Part shown: in pieces, positions 36,748 through 48,686 of the stretch
How positions within the stretch are numbered: position 1 is the first letter of the stretch
How the letters are laid out: each line of letters opens with the position of its first letter
Source: Vanilla planifolia
Lineage: Eukaryota > Streptophyta > Magnoliopsida > Asparagales > Orchidaceae
Length of the DNA stretch: 64,000 nucleotides
Reading direction: 5' to 3'
NCBI GenBank assembly: GCA_023846275.1
Contig: CM043865.1
Coordinates: 34,176,412 to 34,240,411, forward strand
Notes under the pieces: model-generated
Told to the model about the DNA's origin: nothing
Database searches by the model: none
The model's input: the letters and a program-made list of their open reading frames with translations, nothing else
Program-made: the position numbers and the translations under genes

Positions 36748-39700
36748 ATGTCAAATGAAGATTTAACTCAAATTAACATATCCAAAGAGGTATATTGTAT
36801 TTCAAGTGTAATTTTTTCTTTTTCTTGGTTGTCTATAAGTTGAACGATATGTTCTACTTACCTTTTGTAATAGGAGAAAGATAAACTCGTGGCAGAAGTA
36901 ATACGATATGTTCTATTCAAGACCCACCAAGGCAATGGATGCCCCATAAAAAGGGATGAATTGATTCAGTTGATAACCAAAAGTTATCGCCAAAGGTCGC
37001 TTCCAGCACTTGTCATCAATGAAGCCAGAGTAAAGCTCTCAAGTATCTTTGGCTATGACATGAAAGAGCTTCAGCGGTGTCGTCCTACCAATAATAGGCA
37101 AACCCGTCAATCTCAACAACGTGAGATACCCTCTTGAATTATTTTCATTCGATAATCCCTAATATTAACTGGATTTAAATGCGTGGAATGTGTCAAATAT
37201 GAAAATATAAACTTTTAACCAATGTCAAAGGATTTCTTTAATTGCTTGTTCTAATTAGATGAATTATATTGTAGCATGTATGATCTTCATTGGATTTCAT
37301 GCTTTCCTATGATTACGTTTCAGGTGTTGCAGAGGCAAAATCTTATGTCCTTGCAAGTAAATTATCCTCTGAAATCTTTAGTAAATATGTTGAAGACAAG
37401 GGGACATCTCATATTTCTGGTTTAAACTTTGTTGTGATTAGTATAGTACATCTTGCTGGTGGTAAAATATCTGAAGGTATTCTCCATCTGTAGCTGCTTT
37501 GCCGTGTGAATGTGGGCACAATTTATCTGATTCTGCATAGCTACATACAGAGAACCTCTGGCATCAATTACGGCGGATGGGATTAAGTGACAATGATGAA
37601 GACCATCCAATATTTGGAAGCACAAAGCAAGCATTGGATTCAATTGTTCAACAAAGGCAAGCCTTAAAAGTTTTGTTTCAGCAGTTTATCAACTGAGATA
37701 TTTTTCTCATGGCACCATAAGTTTCCTTATGTTTAAAAGTTTTGTAGATTTCTACAGAAAGGAAAAGTCAATGATCCTGAAGGAAATACTATTATATATG
37801 AGCTTGCTGAGAGAGCATTGGAAGGATCTGTTAATGAGAAGTTGAAAAATTATGTAGCACAGGTATGTTGTTTTGATCAATGGCTATTTGCTTTCTTACC
37901 ATTTTTGTACTTGTTTGATAAAGTTTAGTAGATATAGACTTAATGGTACTGGAAGGGCTTGTATGATATGAACAAACCATTGGTCTTGCTATCAATTTAC
38001 TATTCTTTTCCTTATGCTTTCGACATTTACTATTGGCCTATTTACATTGCTTTCTACTTTTCCAAATAATGCAAGTATTAGTGCTTAATGTGGTGAAAGG
38101 ATAGATACTAGGAACTAATGATAATCAAGTGTTGCAATTCACATTATTATTGGAATCGAAGTACATGAAAATGATCAATTTTATTGGCACTTTCAAGATA
38201 TTAATCGTTCAAAGTTGTGATTTAAGGTTTCCAACTATAAATTGGAGGTAGAATGGTGGTTTTCTATGTAGGACTGGGGCTTTGTTGGTAATGTTGTTGT
38301 TGTTGCTGATGTCTTATTGATGTGTTGTTTCAAGGAATGAGTGTTGAGTTATATTATAAGGCTTTTTAACCAAATTGATGGAGAATAAACAAGAGGAATT
38401 CTTGCAACTAGATATCAACCAAGCTTTGATATCAAAAAAAATAATGGAGAATGGTTAGGAGAAATTGTTGTAACATGATTTCAACTAAACTTTGATACCA
38501 AAATTTGAAGGAAAATGGAAAGAAGGAATTCTTGTAATTAGATTTCAGCTAAATTTTGATATCAAAATTTGATGGAGAATGGGTAAGAGAAAGTTGTATA
38601 GCTAGATCTTGACCAATATTTGCCACCAAAATAGTGGAGAATTGATGGTGGTCAAAAAGACTAATGATGACTGAAGGTAGATCGACATGGCCATTAGAAC
38701 ACCGCAAAGGAGGCCTTGATATCAAAAATGATGGAGAATGGGTAGAAAGAATTCTCGTAATTTTATCTCAACTAAGTTTTGATACTAAAATTAGTAAAGA
38801 ATGGGCATGATGAACTTTTGTAGTGGGATCTGGGATGAAAGATAATAATGACAAGAATGACAATGATGGAGGTATATCGGAATGACAACTTGGATATCTT
38901 TGTTTCGCAACCTGATAGAACTTAAATCGCAACCTAACAATGTGCCCGCATGCACAATAAAAGGAAATTTTTATTTCAAGCAATGCCAAGCAAATAATCT
39001 ATTCTTTTTTCATTATATAAAACATAATTGTAGATACAAAGGACAACTTGTAGACTAAAAACAAAAAATTAAAAAAAATTATTCCTATCTAAAAGAAGTC
39101 AAAGAGTCAAGCCTCTTTATTTATATCTCTTTTGGACATAAGAAATATTTTTTGGATCATTTTTGACCTTCCAATGTTAAACTAGTAGCAAGCAACAATC
39201 AAAATCTTTGAAATTTGGTCATTATCAGTTGCATATTGTGTTCAAATTTGAGTACCATGTATTTATCTCAGTGTTGACATATTGTACATTACTCATTTTT
39301 TGAGACTTATGTAGTAGTACATTAGAAGATAACATTATCATATGTTTTCTTTTGTTTTAAGTTTTTTTTTTAAACCAATTAGTGTATCCTTCTCAATTGT
39401 ATTATACATACTCTACAATGAAAAATATTGTACCATATACAAGTCTCAGATTTTTCACTTTTTATATCTATTAGTCTACACATATTGTATAAATGACTTA
39501 GACATAATATATGTCAAAAATAATATATCATACACAAGTGTCGAGTTTTTTATATATTTTTCAATGCATCACCCGCTAACCTACATATGTTGTCCAAATG
39601 ACATAGACATACTATACATAAAAAATGATGCACTTTGTGCAAATCTTGAGTGTCATTCTTTTCAACATCGTTTGCCAACCTATATATATTGCCCATTTGA

Positions 39701-42700
39701 TCTGTAAGTATCTTGCATAAAAAAATAGCATGTCTTATGCAAGTATCATACACCAATATTAACCCTTGGTCTTACCGCCCTTTTCTCAACATTCCAGACG
39801 TATCGTATGTTGATGGTAACATATTATAAATTCAGTCAAAGTTTTATGTTAAACATTAATTTAATGATTAAATTAGGTTTTTTCCTCAATGAGATTTTTT
39901 GAAAAATGTGAATTAGGATGATTTGAGATTAAAAAGATGTATGAGTTTATTTTCAAATTTCTAAAAGATGCAATGCATTTGAGTCACATACAATATTAAT
40001 ATACATTTTTATTCGGCTAAATTCCTAACCTTGAACTTGAGAATTCCAACCAGATGATCTTGAGCATCAAAACACCATCTTGCTTTGTCATGACCAAGAC
40101 TCTTGTAGTTGAGGCCTCCTTGTTCGATGTTCAAGCGAGCTATCTGAATTTGGGTTATTATTATTCAAACCTTTTTAAACTATTATGGGTTCACTGGGCC
40201 ACACACTTGCTAAAAATTGGTATATAAAGGTAGGAAATCAATACAAAGTAATCCCTTATTCTTTAGCCGTAATGCAAAACCAATGCCTTCAATTTCTAGT
40301 AGCTGTGGACTGGATGCAGGAGTAGATATAAAATCTTGCCAATCATAGTAAGAAAAGTAATATTATAAGTAGGTTCTATTATAGTTTCTATAAAATATTC
40401 TCATGATAAACTAAAATTGAGGTTTAAAGTTCAACCTTTTAAAGTAGAATTGGAGTTGCAGATTTTCTCCCATCTTCAATTCCAATTCAATCACTTTGAT
40501 TGTAGTTAGAAAGGTGCATGTTTGAGAGGATGGTTCATAGTTGGTGGAAGTTTCAGCATATTTGTGTTTAAACTCCATAATTCATGTTGCATTCAGAGTT
40601 TCATCCAAGGTGGTTCATCGAAATAGTAATGACTCTCGTAACAAATGAGCTAGGAAAAGTGTTATTTCAGTTAGAGGTGCTATTAGAGATTCTTCAGTAG
40701 GTTTTGGTATGACTTTCACATCTACATCAGAAAAGGGAATTAATTCATCCATCAAAGGTTCATTAGTTTCTGTAATAGAAATTTGAAATTTCAGAACATC
40801 TTGGAACAGTAAAAAATTCCAATTTTTTAGGAGATGTAAAATAAGTCCTTTGTGTTCCAAACCAAGGACAGGTGATGATTCAAAACATGGAAGAACTACA
40901 AGTAAAATTGGTGTTCATGTAGATCATGAAGAACAAAATAAGCACTAGGTTTAGTTGGAATAGAAATTTGAAATTTTGAAACATCTTGGAACAGGAGAAA
41001 ATTCCAATCCTTTTAGGAAATGTAAAATAAGCCCTTGGTGTTCCAAACCAAGGACAGGTGATGATTCAAAACATGGAAGAACTACAAGTAAAATTGGTGT
41101 TCATGTAGATCATGAAGAACAAAGTAAGCACTAGGTTTAGTTTATTCCAATTCTTGTACCAGCTAGTCTAGCACACCAAAAAACACTTGTAATTAAGCCA
41201 AATTGAACTTAAAAACCGACATAACACTTAAACAAGTATTAAAGAATAAAAGAGAGTTTTTTTTTACCTAGTTGTTGTAGCTAGCTTTATATTTACATCC
41301 TTACGTCCTTGGAACTTAAGAGAAGTATTGATTGAAGTGAAAGGATTAAAATCAATATTGGTTTTCTTGCGAGTCAGCACCCCCTCACCTCTTCTTTGGA
41401 GTAAAACCAATCCATGGATTTGTGAACCAAGAACTCCCACTTCAATGCACTTCGGATTTGCACTTTTTTGGCCTCATTTGTCATTAACTGTCACTGAAGG
41501 GTTCCTTTTATCGATGCATGAAGTGGCTTAAAATCTATTTTAAAAGTCAATGATAACCTTGAAGACTTGATGTGCCATGGTTCAAAAGATTATTTGATGT
41601 TGTAATAAGTGGTTCAATAATCTAAGTAATCAATATTAGGTTTGCTAAGGGTTGATGTAGCATGATCTAAATAAAATCTCTCCAAGTGTTTCTCTACTAA
41701 GAAAACAAGAAAGTTTCTCAAATGAACTTTATGTTTTAATGTTTAATGAAGAAAGAACAAAACAATGAAAAACATTTTTAGCATTGAACCTATGTTCTCA
41801 GTTTCAAGCCAAAACTATGATTCTAGGTCGTTCCTTACTGGTTTTAATTTGGTTCAAATCAATACTAGTACAAAAACTTTATTTCTTACCAAAATAACAA
41901 TAAATTATATTTCAAAAATGCCTAACTTTTATTTTAGTAGAGCTCATGAAGACATAGAGGTGTTAGCTTCTATCCATCACACCATTTTTTTCATTAAAAA
42001 AATGTTTTTAATAAAATCAATTTTTTATTTTTTAAAAAAAGTTAAACAACTTTATGCAAAAATTTTTTTTGTAAAAGCAACTTGTTTTGTTTTTTTATAG
42101 AATTAGTTTATTTTTTCTTTTATAAAAGTAATTTTGATTTTGAAATTTATTCATGTAAAAATTCAATGCAAAATCGTATTAGGTTATGTGAAATTATTTT
42201 TTTTTATCTTTGTCAAATATATTTTATTTAAAATTCCATAAAATTTTAAATTTAATTATTCTTATCTAGAATAAGTAAATTATAATAGTAGTTATAATAT
42301 TTTATTAAATTTGACTTGAATATTTATGGTTGTAGGTACATTTAGTATCTTTATTTAAGGAGTTTTTCTCAAATCAAAATTATGAGAATAATCTTTTATT
42401 TTATATTCTTCATGTATTCTTAATGATAAATAAAAGAAAATGTTAATTTTTTCCCTTTAAATGACGAGGGTATCAAAGAGCTATAACGCATAAATCTTTA
42501 TTAGGCCCATGAAGCTGCAGTGGAGATACAATAATTTTTCATGGCTCGTGAAGCTACATTAGCGCTAATCTATCCCATTCCGTCTTGTGATTGTTTTGAA
42601 CAGCTTCCTTTTTCATGCCATCACGACTGCTTCTTTTGTCTCCTTCCGCAACAAGGCTTTGTCGACTTCCGCAGCCATTTCCCGTCTTCTTTCTGCTTGT

Positions 42701-44602
42701 CTTGTCTCTTCCTTTCATTTGCAACAAGGCTTTGTTGGCTTTGGTGATTGAGTCTCGTCCCGTCTCGTCCTTCTGCTCTGGTATTGCTTGCAGTGTCACT
42801 ACTAACAATTGTTAAGGGCTACATCTTCTCTGTCCCATCCCGTCTCGATGACTGCTTCCTTGTGACATTATTATCAGTCAATTTATGCATTGCTATAATC
42901 ATGTTTATGCCATTGAGGTTTTGATGTTATTGGATCTACAAGGAGACAAAATTGGAAGCTAACTCTTTCAATTTTCAAGAATTTCTTCGTATATTATTTG
43001 GATTTATCTACAATAATCCTTTTGAGGTCACGTTCACTACTAAGACTCTTCCTTTGAACAGCATTAGAATTTTAGATGCCTCTTTCTTTTGCATTACAAG
43101 ACAAACTGAATGTGTAGACTTTTCTTCAATGGTTTCATGTCATATAACATTTATTTGCGACAATGGAAAGGATGAATATTTCATTGGTGCAGCTGCCAAA
43201 TTAGCAAAAGAACATCCAAAGTTCCAAACTTTGAATATTGAAAATGACATAGTTATATCATGGTTCATCAATTCTATGAATAATGATGTTAGAGAGAATT
43301 CATTTTTATATAAAACAACCCCAGAAATCTGGAAGATAGCTAAACAGATGTATTCAAATAATGAAATTATAGTTGAGCCTTTTGAGATTGAACGGATATT
43401 AGATGATCTCTACCAAAGATAAACTTTAAAAATTTGTGGTTTAAACTAAACATGTTTAATATTTACATCCTGATTTAAACGAGTATAGAATTCCAATTTT
43501 AATTAGTCTTATTTAGAATAAATTAATCACAATAATAGTTCTTTTTTTTACTAAAATTAAATTTTATATTTATGATTATATTGATAATTTAAATAGTTTA
43601 TTATTAAAATTAACTTTCTTAATTTAGTATTCTTGTTTAAGAAGATTTTTTTTTTCAAACTAAGATAATGGAGATGGCCCTTCACTTTGGTTATGTATTT
43701 TTCTTATATTCTCAATGATGAATAAAAAAAGTATGATTCTCTCTTTTCAATTCAACATATTCTAAATATTTCAGTTTTTATATTTTTCTCCTCCCTAATT
43801 TACAACTAGTGTTTCATATTACGATCCCTTGATGGTATCGAATCAATTGGATTTGGGGTAGGGTTGAAGATGATCATTAGAGCAGTCATGGACAAGGTGT
43901 CAATGGCAAACAAATGTTGGATTGGCAATTCTTTGTATGTGTTATGCATGTGGTTGGTTAGTTCTGCAATTGATGTGGTGAATCTGATTAAATATGATGG
44001 GCATGGCCTTTGTGCATCAGAAAGTTGATAACAGCTATTTTTCGCCATAGGAATAGCCTTTGTGTCTAAGTCGTGGTCTTGAAGAAGAGTCGGTTAATGA
44101 TTGTGGTGTGCATCAGATGTACTGAGCTTATCAAGCCACAAGAAATGCTAAGTCAGTATTTGCATTCTTAAGGCAAACTGCTAAATGAAAGTGTGTTTGA
44201 GAGTTTGTATAGGAGAGAGGATGGCTTGTGTGGTTAGTCTGTTTTTAATGCAGGTTACATAAAATGAGTTCCACTGACCATATCGTGTAAGTTTTGTACC
44301 CTTTTGTCGACGGAGTGGAGCAGATACGATCAAAGCAATTAACTAGCAAATTAAGATATTATTGGTTTCTTGAAGGTTGGTTTGTTTACCGATTCGTTCC
44401 AAGCTATTTGCTTATTAAAAATGCAATTTTGTTTGTGGAGAAAGCCAGTCATCCTCTGCTTAATTTTGTTGTTCTTGTGATATCTAAAATCTGTCTGTTA
44501 TTTGAACTGTTATTTGTTTTCTCTCTCTAATATACAATCAAATGTCTGCAGATTGTGAATAATGATGCTACTATTGTAGAAGATGACAGCCGCGAGCTCT
44601 AA
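36748..44602 (+). CDS. NSE3: SMC5/6 complex subunit NSE3 (MAGE-domain protein)
   Basis: Six coding exons join in frame to 237 aa: 36748-36789, 36874-37120, 37324-37476, 37551-37656, 37748-37862 and 44552-44602 (stop TAA). The protein contains the MAGE homology domain: EVIRYVLFKTHQGNGCPIKR, INEARVKLSSIFGYDMKEL, then SGLNFVVISIVHLAGGKISE, ENLWHQLRRMGL, HPIFGSTKQALDSIVQQR and IIYELAERALEG. NSE3 binds NSE1 and NSE4 in the nuclear SMC5/6 complex, which acts in DNA repair and chromosome stability. Phases match at every junction. Exon 4 ends CAACAAAG and the next intron starts GCAAGCC, so it appears to be a GC-AG intron; the reading frame requires this junction. The last exon encodes only IVNNDATIVEDDSREL, after a 6689-bp intron; the short acidic tail is what I expect for the family. 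No damage to the coding sequence was seen. A leader exon far upstream is inferred separately. Confidence 0.92.
38345..38830. repeat. Diverged tandem repeat, unit about 65-75 bp
   Basis: Several imperfect units contain forms of TTGATATCAAAA, then ATGGAGAATGGGTA, then AGAATTCTTGTAA and GATTTCAACTAA. One stretch (about 38650-38720) breaks the pattern. No coding potential. Confidence 0.75.
39390..39765. repeat. Diverged tandem repeat, unit about 95-105 bp
   Basis: About four units, each with forms of CTACATATGTTGTCCAAATGA, CATAGACATACTATACATAA and ATGCAAGTCTTGAGT. The 121-codon plus frame across it reflects the period of the repeat, not a gene. Confidence 0.75.
40768..41141. repeat. Recent tandem duplication, unit 186 bp, two copies
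   Basis: The unit from ATAGAAATTTGAAATTT to GCACTAGGTTTAGTT is repeated with a period of 186 bp; ACCAAGGACAGGTGATGATT starts at 40861 and 41047. About 85 bp in the second half of the unit is almost identical in both copies, pointing to a recent event. Confidence 0.92.
42150..43750 (+). mobile_element. Ty1/copia LTR-gag-LTR deletion derivative inside NSE3 intron 5
   Basis: A gag-like frame (42952-43422, 156 codons) ends with text typical of copia gag: NDIVISWFINSMNNDVRENS, TPEIWKIAKQMYS and FEIERILDDLYQR. A degenerate primer site, GGTATCAAAGAGC, lies upstream at about 42469. The sequences before it (about 42220-42460) and after gag (about 43490-43745) resemble each other in the same order, ending TTCTTAATGATAAATAAAAG and ATTCTCAATGATGAATAAAA, as diverged left and right LTRs would. 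No protease, integrase or reverse transcriptase lies between, so the element is non-autonomous. The N-terminal half of the frame is not typical of gag. LTR outer ends are uncertain. Confidence 0.6.
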
Positions 44603-47600
44603 TTTGAAAAGGTTGGAGCTTTTCCATCCTTCCTTTTGTTCCAAATATGGTTCTTTTTAATGTAAATCGTACTGCTTTTATCCCCCACGGCATTGCATCT
44701 CATTGGTTGGCCATTTCTTGAGTAGGCATTCTGTAGTATAATTGTAGTGTTGCTTAATAGATGAACACTTTGTACTGTGGAATGGTTTATCTTAACTTAT
44801 GACAAGCTGTTCTTGAAAGAAGTTGTTTATGGAAGTAGAAAAGTGATTTTAGATACGTTTAGTTGACATGTGTGGTTGGTTAACAATAGCATAGCTTCAT
44901 TTGTTGTTTTAACAGAGCTATGTTTGAGTTCTACCAAAAGAGATACATGGTTAATATTCCAAATATTCTTAAGTTATAAAAAGCTGTTTTTGGGAGTTGT
45001 TAATCAAAATAGACGATTGTTTTTTGATGTGTTGACTTTTTTTTTTGGCTTATATGTTCATTCGATGTTAACAGTTCTCTGCTTCATTTTAGGTTAACAA
45101 AGTTATATTTTGTTGCTTTATGTTGCATCAGTAAAGAGATTTGAAAACGAAGAAAGATTCATGTACATCATATTTTGTCTTCTCAAAGATCAGATCATTT
45201 TTTCTTATTGAACTTTAATCAGTTGAGCTATTTTAGAATGCGTATTGAGATAATTATATTTTTGTGTAAATATTTATGTATTTATTATCATATAAACAAA
45301 TAAATTTGTATAATAATATATGTATACATTTATAAATTTAACATTATTGTATATATATATATATATATGAATGTAGTAGATCTTGATTTGAAGGTCGAGT
45401 CATTTGAAATAGTAATTGAATTTGGCTGCAAATTCAGTTCAAATTTGGCAAAACGCTTGCTCAAAAACCAAATTCTTTGACAAATGTAAAGAAACGTTCA
45501 AGTACTAATCAATTTGTATTTATAAATAATGATTTTTTTCGGCAAAATTGAGTGGCACCAAATTTGATTACAAATTTTAACATGTCAAGTGTAAGGAAAT
45601 TGAAAGAAGGATTAGATGGATTTTAGGAAAAAATTACTTAAATGCAATAAAGAAATCTTTTATTGAAGTAATATTTCATAGTTAATATCAAGAAAATATT
45701 ATTTCAAACATTTTTATTTTAAATTATATGAATAACTTAATAGGTAATGCTTATTTTTCAATTAATAGTGCTTTGTCATTATTTTCTTTTAATTATTTTA
45801 ATAATTTAAATATGTTTTTATCATCTTAAAATAAATATTTCTTAATAAAGAATATTAAATACATATTTTTATTACATAATCATATTTTTAATTTGCTTTC
45901 AATTAAACAATGAATTGTTATGTCGAATCAATTTTAAATTTAAAGTATCATAATGCAAAAAATACACAATATACAAAACTTTAGATAATTAATTTATTTT
46001 TCACATCAAAAGTTCAACAAGTTAACATAAATCAATTGTGCTCATCTAAGTTTTATCTTTCTGCTGTAAGGATCAACCCCTTAATGTTAAAGAGACTAGC
46101 TTCTCGAAATAGAGACACTGCCAAGAGAACTAAATGCCCATGTATTTGTTCTTGTAGCCCTTATATGCAAATTGCTTCTTTGTAAGAACAACTAATTTCA
46201 ACCTCGCTAGTTGCAACAACCCCTTATTGTCGTTATCAGATTTTGGCACTATGACATCTACTTTTCTTTTTTTTAGCATTTTAAAAAACATATAAAATCA
46301 TTATTTGCTTTTTATAAAAAAATATAATGAAAGAAAACTTTTATTCTTTTGAAAATCAAGTAGCTAAAGTATTTTTTAATAATCAAGTAAAATCATAAAA
46401 GTTCTTACATTTTTTAAAAGCATATAAATATATTATATAAATATTAACAAACCTTTTATGTATTTTTTGTTCAAATAAAATAAATATAGAATCATATATC
46501 TAATGACAATGATAATACCTTTCACATCATCATATGCTAACTCTTATTTCATTTTCATAGTCATATGAAATGTCTTCCATTAATTTAAAAGTGTTAAAGA
46601 AAGTAAACTTGAGCCAATCAACACTAGCTCCATAAAAAAAATATATAACATAATAAAAAAGAAATATTCTTGGGTATCTGTATGCATGGTTTATATTAAC
46701 AATGATATAAATCAATAAAAGAAATTATCTTTTTTATTTAAACTTATTCGAAACCTAATTTATTTTTTAAAAAATCATTAATTTCTTTTAATCATTTTTT
46801 ATTTTATAAATTTAAAAAAATTATTTTGGGCTACTTACTAACACCTCATTAACAATACTCCCAAAGAAATGTTATTTTAAGTAATGGTCCCATTTTAATA
46901 AAACTGTTATTCTTGATAGCAAAACAGTTAATTCTCGAGAAATGCTACTCCAAATAAAAAGTTTACTTTGAAAAATCATTGTTGAAGTTTCATCTCTTGC
47001 TCATGTCATATTACTTTATTATCAATATTTATTAATCATCTATTTTATCTTTTAACATATGTGACATAATATATATAGTATATAACTAATCAAAATATAT
47101 AACAAATAATGCATAATAACATATAATTGTAATAATAATAATGATAAGCATCTCCAAAAATGATATTTTCTTATATTAATTTAGGTCATTAGCTTATAAT
47201 ACATAATATAATAAATTATATATACCATGAATAAGTTTTATTCACCTATTAAATCTAAGTAGTAGTCTTACAAAGGCTTAGATTTTTACACAAGATCTTG
47301 GTTGCTACATACTCGAGATTTTTTCCCTTAGTTTTATCTTTTCCTCATTCACAACTCATTTTTCAAACCTCTTGAAATGCCTTCACTTACTCTCTTCCTT
47401 CCATTATGTGTTAAACCTCTCAAATTTCTCAAAAGAAACATTCTAAGTCATGACCAATGCCTTATTTATATTTGTTCTCATGACTTTTCATATGCTCGAC
47501 CTTTCAAATACTTCTAACAGTTGTGTCCCTTCACATTGATGTTTTTCACTTTTTAACCTTTTATTTATAAAGGCTTTTCAACTACACTGGTCACCATGTC

Positions 47601-48149
47601 AATTCTTCTAATCATTTTTCATTTAGATTCAGTTTATACTAATCATATAAGTATAATAATCAATTTCATATTATATAATTCTAAATCTTGCATAGATCTA
47701 TCTTAATTTTTTCTTATCATATAATTACGATCTCGCTATCACTTTAGTATAATATTACCATTCATCCTATGTCACATAGAAGATTTCATTTATAGTGTTA
47801 GTTTTTACCTTATCATAATGTATGTTATCTACCATCATATTATATGACACTCTTCAACTGACTATTTTCAGATATTATATTTATATTGTACTATATAATT
47901 TTCTTGTAATACTAATTCAATCAATTCCTTCTATCTCATATTAAGCCATAATCGATGATGGTTCTGTATGTTATGCTCTTATATCTTAATCATGTTGATG
48001 CGATCATATGATTATATTATATGATAGTTTAAGAGTATCTTCCTTTGGATGTCATATTGACCACATTTCATTTTCACACAGGATAATTGTATGGTATGAT
48101 ATAATTTTCTAGTATTATATGATTTAATATTTTTATGGATTCCCTCTTT
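44603..48149. other. 3' flank of NSE3 and AT-rich intergenic DNA
   Basis: The first 200-300 bp probably hold the NSE3 3' UTR. Beyond that I see only AT-rich sequence with an (AT) run at about 45351-45368. No gene or assignable element was found. Confidence 0.5.
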
Positions 48150-48197
48150 GCATATGATCATAATGATTATTTGTCTAGTCATACTTTTATTATTGAG

Positions 48198-48686
48198 TGT
48201 TGGACTCTGGTTCCTATTGTGCTTATATGTCAGTTGCTTTTATATTATATGATATTATATTGTTTATGTATAAGCACGCTTGTCTGATATTCAAAAATTA
48301 CAATATGCCACGCTATACATGGCAACTAAGAATTTCAATCCCTAATCTAGCCTTATTAAAACATCAAAATACACAAAATAGGTAAGATTAGGGTTTGGAA
48401 AATATTTTTCTTTGATGGATTTCATTAAAGAAGAAAATACAAGACAAAAAATACATACAGATACGTTGATGGCTTCCTAGAACCATTTTTATATTTATTT
48501 ATTAGCTTGCAAGTAATGGATGATTACTCAATCAATCACTAAGTAGTAGTTATTTGATGTCCCCAATCATTGGTCAAAGAACAATAACCATATTTCAAGA
48601 ATTTTCCATGGAACTGTTAAAAATAAAGGAGTAACAAACCACCCGCTCTAGAAGAGCTTGATATTCTCATTAATAAATACTCAACA
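48198..48686 (-). mobile_element. Copia-like solo LTR inside the left arm
   Basis: Read on the minus strand it starts TGTTGAGTATTTATTAATG and ends GAGTCCAACA, so it has the TGTTG...CAACA ends of plant LTRs. It contains a TATA-like ATAAATATAAAAATG and downstream a TCTTGTATTTTCTTCTTTAA stretch of the kind seen in R/U5 regions. No internal retrotransposon sequence adjoins it, and I could not confirm a target-site duplication. Confidence 0.6.

Larger units (their letters stand above)
37863..44551 (+). other. NSE3 intron 5, 6.7 kb, filled with repeats
   Basis: The donor is CAG/GTATGT and the acceptor AATGTCTGCAG. The content is tandem repeats and retrotransposon remnants, listed separately. The 81-codon minus frame at 40615-40860 and the 111-codon plus frame at 41765-42100 match nothing I know. 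Confidence 0.85.

Noticed and set aside
39390..39765. Spaced repeats as a CRISPR-like array
   Set aside because: Units are diverged, AT-rich and contiguous without unique spacers, in a plant intron.
48198..48686. Target-site duplications around the two LTRs of the inverted repeat arms
   Set aside because: The five bases on either side do not match in either arm, so I do not claim a duplication.
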